Assembly (NCBI GenBank): GCA_963715675.1 | Contig: OY970265.1 | Location: 4,588,001 to 4,652,000 of the forward strand | Origin: DASVWZ01 sp963715675 | GTDB taxonomy: Bacteria; Acidobacteriota; Terriglobia; Terriglobales; Acidobacteriaceae | DNA: 64,000 bases | Direction: 5' to 3' | Shown: one piece after another, positions 1 through 8,403 of the stretch | How the letters are laid out: each line of letters opens with the position of its first letter | Numbering within the stretch: position 1 is the stretch's first letter | Notes under the pieces: generated by a model | Database searches by the model: none | The model's input: only the letters and a program-made list of their open reading frames with translations | What the model was told of the DNA's origin: nothing | Translations under genes and position numbers: made by a program

Positions 1-1
1 T

Positions 2-187
2 CTGTCGGCGCTGGTGGAGCCACGGGTGCAGCGCCTGCTCGCCTGGAACGAAACCAGAACGCGAGCTATTCCCTTAGGTTGGTGGTGCATGCTTTCCCCG
101 GTTCTGGCTGCTGCCCTATATGCCGTGGCTGATTACGGTCAAGTCTTGTTGTTGACTCACCGATTCACCGAATGGTTCATCCACTGA
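2..187 (+). CDS. C-terminal fragment of a membrane protein (possibly M56/BlaR1-like)
   Basis: A frame open from the left edge to the TGA at 185-187 gives 61 codons. It starts with a charged helix (VEPRVQRLLAWNETRTR), is followed by a hydrophobic segment at about residues 29-46 (MLSPVLAAALYAVAD) and ends in FTEWFIH. This pattern of a helix after a peptidase domain, then one last membrane segment, resembles the C-terminus of M56/BlaR1-type membrane metallopeptidases. No catalytic motif lies inside the window, so the family is a guess. The gene is truncated by the window edge, not by the mobile element that begins about 145 bp downstream. Confidence 0.4.
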   Translation: MSALVEPRVQRLLAWNETRTRAIPLGWWCMLSPVLAAALYAVADYGQVLLLTHRFTEWFIH

Positions 188-332
188 AGACGCTGCCGGC
201 CTTCTTGGGAGAGGATTATTTGCGTGAAATTGATGACTTCCGCCGAGCCTGAAAACAAGGGAACCATCGGCTGCTCAAGGCCGTAATGGTGAATAACTCC
301 CGACCAGCGCGTGGTCCACGGGCCGATCTACG

Positions 333-359
333 GGTAGTGGGTAGTTATCTTTTCCACAG
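333..359 (+). repeat. Left terminal inverted repeat
   Basis: Twenty-seven bases identical to the reverse complement of 3187-3213. The outer eight bases, GGTAGTGG, are also the outer bases of the MITE at 11294-11437. Confidence 0.95.
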
Positions 360-395
360 GAGTGCTGCCAATGAAAAAGACCACAGTTCACGCGA

Positions 396-665
396 CTAAT
401 TCATCTTCGTGGTTGCGCCCTGTATATTTGGAGGTGGCGCTTGTCCAGGCTTCAACATCCCTATCGCCATTTGCAGGCGCATTGTATTGGCAGCCTCCTC
501 ACGGAAGGCCCACATGCAATTTTCAAATGTCGTATTCGCCCATTCAAAAGTACCGCCGGAATAGTAGAGGCGGCAGTTCTTCAGGCGGCAGTTGATGAAT
601 ACGTGTTCCTCAACTGCGAAGGTAGTGTTCATCAGTGTATCGTCTTCGTGGACTGTGATCGGCAT
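396..665 (-). CDS. Small pentapeptide-like passenger protein
   Basis: Encodes 89 residues. Cysteines recur in short beta-type repeats: FINCRLKNCRLYYSGG, then a segment ending in FENCMW. This resembles the small hypothetical proteins with N-C-x-L-x-Y-S-G-G motifs that are widespread in Proteobacteria and Acidobacteria; their function is unknown. A strong GAGGAG ribosome site lies five bases before the ATG. The gene starts 19 bases after the transposase stop on the same strand, so both are probably one transcript. It is a passenger of the transposon; a role in transposition control or host interaction is possible but nothing in the sequence shows it. Confidence 0.7.
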   Translation of the reverse strand: MPITVHEDDTLMNTTFAVEEHVFINCRLKNCRLYYSGGTFEWANTTFENCMWAFREEAANTMRLQMAIGMLKPGQAPPPNIQGATTKMN

Positions 666-684
666 GACTCCTCATCGGAGAATC

Positions 685-1596
685 CTATGCTTGTTTCGTT
701 TGGTTGATAAGAGCACCGTCGCCAAGCGCCTTGAGAATGAGTGCCTTGTCGATTTGTGCGGCGATAGTGTGGCTCTCGGGCAGCAGATTGCAGATTTCGG
801 CAATGCTCCAGACATGATCGGACAGGCCCGCTTCCATAGCTGGGGTGACTCTCAAGGTCTGATGCACCCTGCCGAAGTTGTAGTACATGAACCAGAGAGC
901 GACCGCTGCGGCATGATTCTCGACCTTTTTGGAAAAAGCATTAGTCAGGCGAGTAAACCGACGGATGCTCATCCTCATCGAAAGGTTTTGACGTTCGACA
1001 TAACTGGTGCTCACATGATCCGGATCGGGATCGCCACTCACGACTTTCATGTCAGCGCCAATGCATTTTGCTGGCGAATACCGCGTTTCGTTCTCAGCAA
1101 TGGCTCCGTAGATTTTCTGGAGTTGGGCATAGTCGATGTCGGCTCCGAAAGCATTCTCAACGGCATCAAGATAAACCTTATGACCATCCGTAGTGATCTG
1201 TACGCGGCCAGAGATTCGACGAGCACAATCTTCCATGAATTCATTTGCCCATCCCGCTCCACGCCCACCGACCAAGTAACTGACACAGAGTTTTGTGTCT
1301 GCGTCGATGGCTGTCCACGTCCAGATGTCGCCCCAGCCGATAGCCTTCTTTTCTGGACTGGTGTTCTTGGCCTTGGCTCCGACGAATTGCCAGATTTCGT
1401 CACACTGAAGTCGGCGCACGCGGAGATTACGAAGGGTCCGGTCCTGATATTCAGCGCAAGCATCGGCAAGGTCAAGGAGCAGTTTGATGATTGTATTTTT
1501 GCAAACGCCAGTCATTCTCATTGTGGAGCGGATCGAATTACCCTCTACCAGAGCGGCTACAACGCTGGTTTTCTGTTCCATGCTTAGGCGTTTCAT
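685..1596 (-). CDS. IS1-like family DDE transposase
   Basis: Encodes 303 residues from the chosen ATG. The N-terminus carries a helix-turn-helix (LVEGNSIRSTMRMTGV). The DDE catalytic region contains CDEIWQFVGAK, WTWTAIDADTKL and the stretch TSYVERQNLSMRMSIRR followed by FTRLTNAFSKK, all hallmarks of transposases labelled IS1-like in databases. Unlike classical IS1 there is no frameshift between two ORFs; the protein is a single frame. The frame stays open to 1632, but that upstream ATG overlaps the -35 box of a consensus promoter, so the ATG at 1594-1596 (MKRLSMEQK) is the likely start, with almost no leader. All key motifs are intact, so the enzyme should be active. IS1595 is the main alternative family given the 8-bp duplication. 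Confidence 0.9.
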   Translation of the reverse strand: MKRLSMEQKTSVVAALVEGNSIRSTMRMTGVCKNTIIKLLLDLADACAEYQDRTLRNLRVRRLQCDEIWQFVGAKAKNTSPEKKAIGWGDIWTWTAIDADTKLCVSYLVGGRGAGWANEFMEDCARRISGRVQITTDGHKVYLDAVENAFGADIDYAQLQKIYGAIAENETRYSPAKCIGADMKVVSGDPDPDHVSTSYVERQNLSMRMSIRRFTRLTNAFSKKVENHAAAVALWFMYYNFGRVHQTLRVTPAMEAGLSDHVWSIAEICNLLPESHTIAAQIDKALILKALGDGALINQTKQA

Positions 1597-1603
1597 ATAA
1601 TGA

Positions 1604-1632
1604 ACTATATGCTTGAGCGTGAAAGATGTCAA
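1604..1632 (-). promoter_or_regulatory. Consensus sigma-70-type promoter of the transposase
   Basis: On the minus strand TTGACA (1627-1632) is followed by exactly 17 bases and TATAGT (1604-1609). Transcription would begin near 1597, right at the ATG at 1596, giving a leaderless or nearly leaderless transposase mRNA. Confidence 0.75.
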
Positions 1633-1683
1633 GCGAAAAACGAGAGAAGGGTCGAATTTCTCTATTGACGGAGGTGGTATAAA

Positions 1684-1899
1684 ATGAAACGTATGAAGAA
1701 GGCAGCTACAAAGAAGGCAGTCCAGTCCGAGCTAGAGAAGCAGTACGTGCAACTGTTTCCCGTTGCGGACAGCCCGGACCTAGCGATGCTTCCGCTCCAG
1801 CCCTACCCCGCATACCCGAGTCCAATGAGAGTCGTTCAGACGTTCACCACATATTCAGCTTGCGAGGACCCGATCCCAAATCCCTATAAGCGGTCCTGA
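1684..1899 (+). CDS. Hypothetical 71-residue passenger protein
   Basis: Starts with a lysine-rich helix (MKRMKKAATKKAVQSELEKQ) followed by a proline-rich segment (LPLQPYPAYPSP). I recognise no family. A GGAGG ribosome site lies about nine bases before the ATG, and the stop is six bases upstream of the protease gene, so the two are co-transcribed and divergent from the transposase. Whether it is a partner or regulator of the protease cannot be told from sequence. Confidence 0.6.
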   Translation: MKRMKKAATKKAVQSELEKQYVQLFPVADSPDLAMLPLQPYPAYPSPMRVVQTFTTYSACEDPIPNPYKRS

Positions 1900-1905
1900 G
1901 GAGTA

Positions 1906-2880
1906 ATGGCCGACTGGAACGAAATTTTCCGAGAAATCCAGCAAACCATTGTTACCCACACACAGCAGGCCCAAATTGCGACTCTCCAAGCGCAAGCTGC
2001 GCTTGATACCATCCGTCGAAAATACCTCTTTGAGTTTCACCATAAGACGGGAAGAAACGTAATCGCGTACTACTCTGGTTGGCTCTCTAAGCCGGATGTC
2101 GCACAGACAGAAATCACCGATGAAGACAAGAACGGCTTCATGATGGCGATTCACGGCATGGATACAAAGAAGGGATTGAATCTGATCCTACATACGCCAG
2201 GTGGCAGCATCTCAGCTACGGAATCCATCGTTGACTATCTGCACCGCATGTTCAAGGACGACATCATTGCCATCGTTCCGCAAATCGCCATGTCAGCAGG
2301 CACAATGATCGCGTGCTCATGTAGAAAAATATTCATGGCTAGGCACGCTAACCTCGGGCCGATTGATCCTCATTTACGCGGTTGGCCGGCCTATGGAGTG
2401 CGGGAAGAATTCAAGCGAGCCGTGAAAGAAATCAAAGCCGATCCAGCAAAGCTCGCTATCTGGCAGCCGATCATAGCTCAGTATCGTCCTACTTTCTTGG
2501 GACAGTGCGAGAATGCGATTAAATGGTCTGACGCGTTTGTGCGGAAACAACTGGAAACCGTGATGTTCAAGGGAGACCCCAAAGCCAAAGAAAAAGCCAG
2601 AAAGATTGTGGCGAAGCTCACGGACTACCGAGGGAATAAATCCCATGAGAGGCACATTCATTTCGACGAGTGTTTGGCGACTGGATTGGATGTGAGTTTA
2701 ATCGAGGATGACCAAGCCTACCAAGATGCCGTTCTTACGGTGCACCACTGTTTCATGCATACTCTGATGAACACACCTGCATTCAAAATCATCGAGAGTC
2801 ACAAGGGGTCGACATTCGTTAAGCAACAGGTTGTGCAGCAGGTGATGATCCAGCAGGCGCAGCCACAGCCACAACGTTGA
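1906..2880 (+). CDS. SDH-family (ClpP/SppA-fold) serine protease, transposon passenger
   Basis: Encodes 324 residues matching the serine dehydrogenase proteinase-like family (crotonase/ClpP fold). The oxyanion-side motif HTPGGSISATESIVDYL lies at about residues 95-111, the nucleophile-elbow AMSAGTMIACS at about 128-138 (Ser in SAG), and NLGPIDPHLRG at about 149-159 is typical of the region after the catalytic serine. The N-terminus is helical and Gln/Ala-rich; the C-terminus is a Gln-rich tail (VVQQVMIQQAQPQPQ). There is no signal peptide or membrane segment, so it is probably cytoplasmic. A GAGGAG ribosome site directly precedes the start. The family is often membrane-associated or of unknown physiological role; finding it inside an insertion element is unusual. 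Substrate unknown. Confidence 0.82.
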   Translation: MADWNEIFREIQQTIVTHTQQAQIATLQAQAALDTIRRKYLFEFHHKTGRNVIAYYSGWLSKPDVAQTEITDEDKNGFMMAIHGMDTKKGLNLILHTPGGSISATESIVDYLHRMFKDDIIAIVPQIAMSAGTMIACSCRKIFMARHANLGPIDPHLRGWPAYGVREEFKRAVKEIKADPAKLAIWQPIIAQYRPTFLGQCENAIKWSDAFVRKQLETVMFKGDPKAKEKARKIVAKLTDYRGNKSHERHIHFDECLATGLDVSLIEDDQAYQDAVLTVHHCFMHTLMNTPAFKIIESHKGSTFVKQQVVQQVMIQQAQPQPQR

Positions 2881-2881
2881 G

Positions 2882-3136
2882 TCACGTGCGCTTTTCTGAC
2901 CATCTCGCAGACGCGGCGATCCGAGCGATTTCTTTGCGGCGCTTGGCGCTGAGTGCCTTGGCCCTTGCTTTTCCGCCCTTATTGCCGCCAGCACTACCAA
3001 GGGCGACGGCGTGCGGGTTTCTACGGTCAACAGGTTGCTCCAACGGGCTTCCATCCATGCGTTCACCAATCGCTTGTTCCACGACTTCGCGGGCTACCTG
3101 CATGAAATCGCGCTTCTGGCCGGATCGTTTCGCCAT
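2882..3136 (-). CDS. Small basic passenger protein (GG-K-GG motif family)
   Basis: Encodes 84 residues. The C-terminal half reads RRNPHAVALGSAGGNKGG, then a segment ending in a run of Lys/Arg/Ala (RKEIARIAASARWSEKR). This matches a common family of small basic proteins with an ALGxxGGxKGG motif and an IARxAAxARW end, found in many genomes and in mobile DNA, function unknown. It converges on the protease gene with stops only one base apart. The promoter would lie between 3136 and the right terminal repeat. Confidence 0.7.
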   Translation of the reverse strand: MAKRSGQKRDFMQVAREVVEQAIGERMDGSPLEQPVDRRNPHAVALGSAGGNKGGKARAKALSAKRRKEIARIAASARWSEKRT

Positions 3137-3186
3137 GATTACAAGTGTCCGACATTTGTGTTGCGTGTGGCAACACTAAATCCGGA

Positions 3187-3213
3187 CTGTGGAAAAGATA
3201 ACTACCCACTACC
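3187..3213 (-). repeat. Right terminal inverted repeat
   Basis: Perfect inverted copy of 333-359. It is followed at once by GATCTACG (3214-3221), which matches the eight bases just outside the left end. Confidence 0.95.
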
Positions 3214-3410
3214 GATCTACGAGTCCGTTGGTAGTAGGCGAAAGCGACCTGCTATTGTGACTTGGCTTCGTTCGATCCGCAGAGCCAGAGGCTAGAATGT
3301 CGTCGAGGGAGCTTTGTGGAGCGTGGGGTCGAACTATGCGAGGCGGGATTTTCAAGTCGGCGGCAATCCGGCCTTGCTGATAACCCGCAGATTTCCAGCC
3401 AGGAGCCAAG

Positions 3411-6400
3411 ATGAGAAGGGAATCCATCACTCGACCAAGCGACGGAAGGCTGCCCATGTTCAATCGACTGGCGGTGTGCTGCGTTTTATCGTGGTTAGCG
3501 GGCTGCGTATTACTGACCGCCCAGAATGTGGTTTTGACGGGTGCGCTTAGCGGGCGAGTTACTGACCAGAGCGGCGCGGCGGTTCCGGGAGCAATGGTGG
3601 TTGTGGAGAACCTCGGGACTGACGTCAGGCAATCCGTCGAGACCAACCACACGGGACTTTACCGGTTTCCAGTGCTTACGCCTGGCTCCTATTCCGTCAC
3701 GGCAAGGCTCATGGGTTTTCGCGATGTGCAGGGCCTGGTGCAAGTGCGGGTAGGAAACAGCACATTGCAGGACATCACGCTGCAGGTCGGAGCGAGCGCG
3801 GACACAGCCAGGGTAATCGGGACAACACCGCTTCTGCGGCCGGAGGAATCTTCGGCCAGCACCGTGATCGAGCGATCTCTTATTGAGGAACTGCCGCTCA
3901 ACGGGCGAAAGTACACCGACTTCATGGTGCTCACGCCGAATACCAGCTACGACGGCGACACCGGCCTGGTGAGCATTGCGGGGCAACAAGGCGGAGAAGA
4001 CTCGGGCTACGCCAATGGGAATGGATCCAGTGCTTTCACCGTCGATGGAAGCAACGCCACCAGCAACTACTTTGCCGACATCATAGGCCGTTATCGCATT
4101 CCGTACCTGTATGGTGAGGACGCGATTCAGGAGTTTCAAGTTTCAGTGAGCCCGTACTCGGCGGTCTATGGAGGGGGAGCGGGGTTCGTGAACGCGGTGA
4201 CCCGGTCGGGAAGCAACGCGTTCCACGGCAGCGCGTTTTATTACAACCGGAACTCGGCGACAGGAGCCAACAATGCCCTGGACAAAGCCAGCGGCTTCCC
4301 TAAACCGGATGATGCCTTGCAGCAATTCGGCGCCGCGGTGGGTGGGCCCATCGTGCGAAACCGTGTATGGTTCTTCGTGGATTACGAGCAGCAACTGCGG
4401 AACAATCCGATTTCCGTCATTAACACGGCATTGGCGACGACGCTGGCGAACGCAGCTTCGTTTTTGAGCGCGAAGTTTGGAATCCCGACCGGGACGACGC
4501 TGCCCCCGCCGAATGGACCCTTGCCTGTACCGGGCAACGACACCGCGCCGGATCCGTCCAATCCGGTGTATCTCCAGCAGGTATCGAACACGGTGAATGC
4601 GCTCAACTCTAATCTCGGCGCCAAACCCAGAACACGCAACGATTGGGTAATTACGCCCCGACTCGACTACCAGCCCAGTTCGCGCGATGGCGTATTCCTC
4701 AGCCTCAATGTGAACCACTTCAGCTCTCCCGGAGGGGTCATTACCGACCCTACGGTGGGCAACTATGGGACGCAGACGCTGGCTAACGCCTACGTGCATA
4801 CTTTCCAAGCTAGCGTGGGATGGACGCACACGTTCCTCTCCAGCGTGCTGAACGAATTTCACGCCAGCACTTCGCAAGACAACGAGATCTCGACACCGAC
4901 TGGCCTGGCTCCAAACACGCCCACGGTCATACTCGATAGTCCAGCCGCTTTCGTTCTGGGCAACGCGCCTTTCTCGGTGGGAAGAGTTTTTGAAAGGCAG
5001 TACTCTCTCGCCGACCGGGTCGATTACGTGATTGGCAAACACACGTTGCAATTCGGTTTCGATATGAGCCGCGCCTGGGATTCGGACAACAATGATGGGG
5101 GTGCGGACCCGAACGAGGCCGTCGACTTCGGGTCATTCCTCGGCAGTTATGAATTTTCGAACCTGGAGGCTTTTGCGCTCGGCGAATACAACGTCTTCAG
5201 TCAGTCCTCGGGAAACCCGACTTTTTCTTTTTCCGTGCCTTATTACGGATTCTACGTGCAGGACACCTTCCGCGCTTTACCGAAGTTGACGCTCGAAATG
5301 GGCTTGCGCGAGGACTTCCAGGTCTACCCGCAGCCGGCGGAAAATCCGGCGTTTCCGCTCACCGGCCAGTATCCGAACCAATTTCTGCGCCTGGCGCCGC
5401 GCTTCGGGTTTGCCTGGCAGCCGGTCTCGAAGACCGTAGTGCGCGGAGGATTCGGCCAGTTCTACACCAACATGAACGGCCTGAACTACCGCAACGCGAT
5501 GGTGTCGAACGGGCTGGCGTCACAGCAGTCTTCGGTAAGTGCGAGTTACGCCTCAGGTTCGCCGAACCAACAGATACCGACGTTCCCGAATATCCTCCCG
5601 GGTGATTCCCCGCTGTTCCAGGCTTCCCCGGATATTTCCCTGGTTTCTCCCCAGTTTCGGGTGCCCTATATTGTGCAGGCCAGTTTGCAGGTTGAGCGCG
5701 AGATTTTCCGGGATACAACCGTAACTATCGGCACCATGTGGAATCACGGGGTGCATCTGCTTTCCGGCAGCGCCTATGACTTGAACCTGAATCGGTTGCA
5801 AGGCACAACGACGTATGTGGTGTGTCCTCCCAGCGCAACGACGGCGCCCTGCAGCGGGCCGGCCATCACCCTGCCGAACATGGACAATGATTTGCTGACC
5901 GAGGGCCGCATCAACCCCAACCTGGGCCAGATCAGCGAACTGATCAGCCCCGCGCAAAACTATTACAACTCCTTCTTCGTGCAGTTGCAGCGCCGTATGT
6001 CACAAGGCCTTTCCTTGCAATTCTCTTACACGTTTGCCAAGAGCATCATGCTGGATGGGATGGACTTCAATAATCAGTTCGACTTCAGCAATACCCACGC
6101 TCCTTCGTTGTTAGACCAGCGGCATCGCATTAGCTTTTCGGGCGTCTACCGGCCCCGGTTTGAAAGACTGACTGGTTCGGACACGGGCCGTGCGTTCCTT
6201 TCGGGCTGGAGCCTGAGCAGCATCATGGAGTTCTCTTCCGGCCGGCCCTACGCGGCGTTGTTGAGTCCCGCATGCACCAGTTCGACCTTGTCATTCAGCA
6301 ATTGCAACGGCGCCGATGACAACCTGAACGACACCGCCTTCAACCAGGACACTGCGAACACTGCCGGAGGCATCAATGGCGGTGGCCCCACGCCGGGGAT

Positions 6401-6728
6401 CGGCCTGAATTCTTTCTACGGACCGTGGCTGGAGAGGATCGATGTTGGACTGGCGCGCAGTTTTGCGATCAAGGAAGGTCAGGAACTGCAATTTGAAGTG
6501 CAAGCTTTCAATGTATTCAACCACGCCAACTACTACGTACAAAACGGCAACGGGATCAACTCGTTGCAATACAACCCCATCGGGACCAACTGCGGTGACG
6601 GAGCAACGCTGAAGCAAACCTGCTATCTGGTGCCCAATTCGGGCCCGGGCAATTTCGGAGCACTGCAAGAAATCAGTCCCGACGGTCTTCCCCGCGTGCT
6701 GCAGTTTGCTCTCAAATATAAATTCTGA
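3411..6728 (+). CDS. Oar-like TonB-dependent receptor with carboxypeptidase regulatory-like domain
   Basis: Encodes 1105 residues. A signal peptide (FNRLAVCCVLSWLAGCVLL) is followed by a carboxypeptidase-like/CNA-B domain at about 45-130 (GALSGRVTDQSGAAVPGAM, GLYRFPVLTPGSYSVTA), a plug domain containing ELPLNGRKYTDFMVLTPN, and a beta-barrel ending in the aromatic LQFALKYKF, as expected for outer-membrane insertion. This architecture is the hugely expanded acidobacterial Oar/TonB receptor family; the ligand is usually unknown, often a polysaccharide or peptide. AGGAG precedes the ATG at 3411; a second ATG at 3456, right before the signal peptide, also has a GGAAGG site and may be the true start. 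It stands alone, with glpD convergent downstream. Confidence 0.9.
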   Translation: MRRESITRPSDGRLPMFNRLAVCCVLSWLAGCVLLTAQNVVLTGALSGRVTDQSGAAVPGAMVVVENLGTDVRQSVETNHTGLYRFPVLTPGSYSVTARLMGFRDVQGLVQVRVGNSTLQDITLQVGASADTARVIGTTPLLRPEESSASTVIERSLIEELPLNGRKYTDFMVLTPNTSYDGDTGLVSIAGQQGGEDSGYANGNGSSAFTVDGSNATSNYFADIIGRYRIPYLYGEDAIQEFQVSVSPYSAVYGGGAGFVNAVTRSGSNAFHGSAFYYNRNSATGANNALDKASGFPKPDDALQQFGAAVGGPIVRNRVWFFVDYEQQLRNNPISVINTALATTLANAASFLSAKFGIPTGTTLPPPNGPLPVPGNDTAPDPSNPVYLQQVSNTVNALNSNLGAKPRTRNDWVITPRLDYQPSSRDGVFLSLNVNHFSSPGGVITDPTVGNYGTQTLANAYVHTFQASVGWTHTFLSSVLNEFHASTSQDNEISTPTGLAPNTPTVILDSPAAFVLGNAPFSVGRVFERQYSLADRVDYVIGKHTLQFGFDMSRAWDSDNNDGGADPNEAVDFGSFLGSYEFSNLEAFALGEYNVFSQSSGNPTFSFSVPYYGFYVQDTFRALPKLTLEMGLREDFQVYPQPAENPAFPLTGQYPNQFLRLAPRFGFAWQPVSKTVVRGGFGQFYTNMNGLNYRNAMVSNGLASQQSSVSASYASGSPNQQIPTFPNILPGDSPLFQASPDISLVSPQFRVPYIVQASLQVEREIFRDTTVTIGTMWNHGVHLLSGSAYDLNLNRLQGTTTYVVCPPSATTAPCSGPAITLPNMDNDLLTEGRINPNLGQISELISPAQNYYNSFFVQLQRRMSQGLSLQFSYTFAKSIMLDGMDFNNQFDFSNTHAPSLLDQRHRISFSGVYRPRFERLTGSDTGRAFLSGWSLSSIMEFSSGRPYAALLSPACTSSTLSFSNCNGADDNLNDTAFNQDTANTAGGINGGGPTPGIGLNSFYGPWLERIDVGLARSFAIKEGQELQFEVQAFNVFNHANYYVQNGNGINSLQYNPIGTNCGDGATLKQTCYLVPNSGPGNFGALQEISPDGLPRVLQFALKYKF

Positions 6729-6755
6729 AACTGGCTGTATTGTTGGAAGAGCAAT

Positions 6756-8321
6756 TCAAGGACGGAGCAGGAAGTTGGAGGCGACGTCGCGAAAGGCGGA
6801 CAAGTGATTTTTGCGGGTGGCCCCCTCCCAGCCCAGCTCGGAAGCCATCAAGTCGGCGACGGCGGGGGCCATGGCGAGGGCGGCACGGGCATTCAGGAAT
6901 AGGGCACGGGTACGCCTGGCGAGCACGTCTTCCACGGTGCGGGCCATTTCGTGGCGAACTGCCCAGATGACTTCGGCTTTCAGGTAGGGGAGCGCTTCAT
7001 GCAGCGGTTCTCCGAGGGTTGGGTCGGATGCGACCAGCTTTCGGATCTGGTTGGCGTCGGAACCATAGACGGCCAGCGATCCCAGGGTTTTCGCCGCATC
7101 GTGGAAACCATGGATGCGCAGGTGGTGGGTGAGGCAGGGTCTTTCGGGCAATTGCGCGAGGGTTGCCGCCTGATCGACGCAATCCTCGGCCATGTGCCGG
7201 TAAGTCGTCCATTTTCCACCGCAGATCGTGACCAGGCCGGAACTGTCAATGTTTACTACGTGATCGCGCGCCAATGCGGCGGTGCCAGCGACGCCATTAT
7301 TGCGTACCAGCGGCCGGATGCCGGCGAACACGCTCAACACGTCTTTGCGGGTCGGGGCTTTGGTCAGATATTGTCCGGCAGTCGCGAGGATGAATTCGAT
7401 CTCCTGCTCCATAGCAACCGGCTCGAGCATGGGCGCTGCTATGGGCGTGTCGGTGGTTCCGGCCAGGGTGTGACCGTGCCACGGAATGGCGAATAACACG
7501 CGGCCATCGTTGGTGTGGGGAACCATGACCGCGCTTTCACCCTGCAGGAAACTGGCCGCGAAGACGAGATGAATGCCCTGGCTGGGGACGATCATGGGCT
7601 CGGCGGAAGGCTCGGCCAGGAGACGAAGCCGGTCGGTGAAAGCTCCGGTGGCATTGATCACGACTTTGGCGGCAGCGCGAAATTGGTTGCCGGTTTCGGT
7701 ATCGCGAGCGCTGACGCCATTCACAAATCCTTGAGTGTCCTTGGTCAAGCCGGTGACTTCGACGTAGTTCAGTAATGTTGCGCCTTGCTCGAACGCCGTG
7801 GCGACCATGTGGATGAGCAGGCGGGCGTCGTCGAATTGTCCGTCGTAGTAGACGGCTCCGCCGCGCAGGCCTTCGGTCTTCAGGTTGGGGAGATGTTGGA
7901 GGGTTTCTTCTTTGGAGATGATGCGCGATGCGCCGAAGCCGTACTTGCCGGCCAGCAACTGATAGAGCTTCAGTCCGAGGCCGTAGAATGGGGCCTCCCA
8001 CCAATCATAGTTGGGCACGACGAAGGCGAGATCGCGCACGAGGTGGGGCGCGTTTTGCAAAAGCAGGCCGCGCTCCTTCAGGGCTTCCATGACCAGCCCG
8101 AGGTTGCCCTGCTCCAGGTAGCGGACGCCGCCGTGGGCCAGCTTGGTGCTACGACTGGAGGTGCCTTTGCCGAAGTCGCTCTGCTCGAGCAGCAGCACAT
8201 CGTAACCGCGCGAGGCGGCGTCGATGGCGACGCCAACGCCGGTTGCGCCGCCGCCCACGACGATCATGTCCCAGGCTTGAGGATGGTCTTCCACGCGGCG
8301 CCACATGTCGAGCCGGTTCAT
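6756..8321 (-). CDS. glpD: Aerobic glycerol-3-phosphate dehydrogenase
   Basis: Encodes 521 residues, the normal GlpD length. The N-terminal FAD-binding Rossmann motif is MIVVGGGATGVGVAIDAASR, followed by the family signature KGTSSRSTKLAHGGVRYLEQ and later VVINATGAFTDRLR. It oxidises sn-glycerol-3-phosphate to dihydroxyacetone phosphate, passing electrons through FAD to quinone at the inner membrane face. The C-terminal helical domain (VIWAVRHEMARTVEDVLARR) is present. There is no glpF or glpK nearby. The gene is transcribed from the large AT-rich gap at 8322-9000 and converges on the TonB receptor gene. Confidence 0.95.
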   Translation of the reverse strand: MNRLDMWRRVEDHPQAWDMIVVGGGATGVGVAIDAASRGYDVLLLEQSDFGKGTSSRSTKLAHGGVRYLEQGNLGLVMEALKERGLLLQNAPHLVRDLAFVVPNYDWWEAPFYGLGLKLYQLLAGKYGFGASRIISKEETLQHLPNLKTEGLRGGAVYYDGQFDDARLLIHMVATAFEQGATLLNYVEVTGLTKDTQGFVNGVSARDTETGNQFRAAAKVVINATGAFTDRLRLLAEPSAEPMIVPSQGIHLVFAASFLQGESAVMVPHTNDGRVLFAIPWHGHTLAGTTDTPIAAPMLEPVAMEQEIEFILATAGQYLTKAPTRKDVLSVFAGIRPLVRNNGVAGTAALARDHVVNIDSSGLVTICGGKWTTYRHMAEDCVDQAATLAQLPERPCLTHHLRIHGFHDAAKTLGSLAVYGSDANQIRKLVASDPTLGEPLHEALPYLKAEVIWAVRHEMARTVEDVLARRTRALFLNARAALAMAPAVADLMASELGWEGATRKNHLSAFRDVASNFLLRP

Positions 8322-8403
8322 GGCTATATGGTAGCGATTGGCGGCGACTTGGTGTTTACTCTGGCGTTATCCCCCTCCCCCCTGTCCTGGAAATTTTTCA
8401 AGT

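Larger units (their letters stand above)
333..3213. mobile_element. Complete IS1-like transposon with passenger genes (2881 bp)
   Basis: Both ends were read from the sequence. A 27-bp perfect terminal inverted repeat lies at 333-359 and 3187-3213; it begins GGTAGTGGGTAG and ends CCACAG. It is flanked by identical 8-bp direct repeats GATCTACG at 325-332 and 3214-3221, the expected target-site duplication. Inside are five genes: a pentapeptide-like small protein and an IS1-like DDE transposase (minus), a 71-residue hypothetical and a serine protease (plus), and an 84-residue basic protein (minus). Perfect ends and an intact duplication imply recent insertion. An IS1 or IS1595-type element is expected from the GG start and the 8-bp duplication. 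The four non-transposase genes make it larger than a simple IS. It sits in the intergenic gap before the TonB receptor gene. Confidence 0.92.

Noticed and set aside
592..1587. 331-codon open frame on the plus strand
   Set aside because: Antisense shadow of the IS1-like transposase; no family features and amino-acid composition of a shadow.
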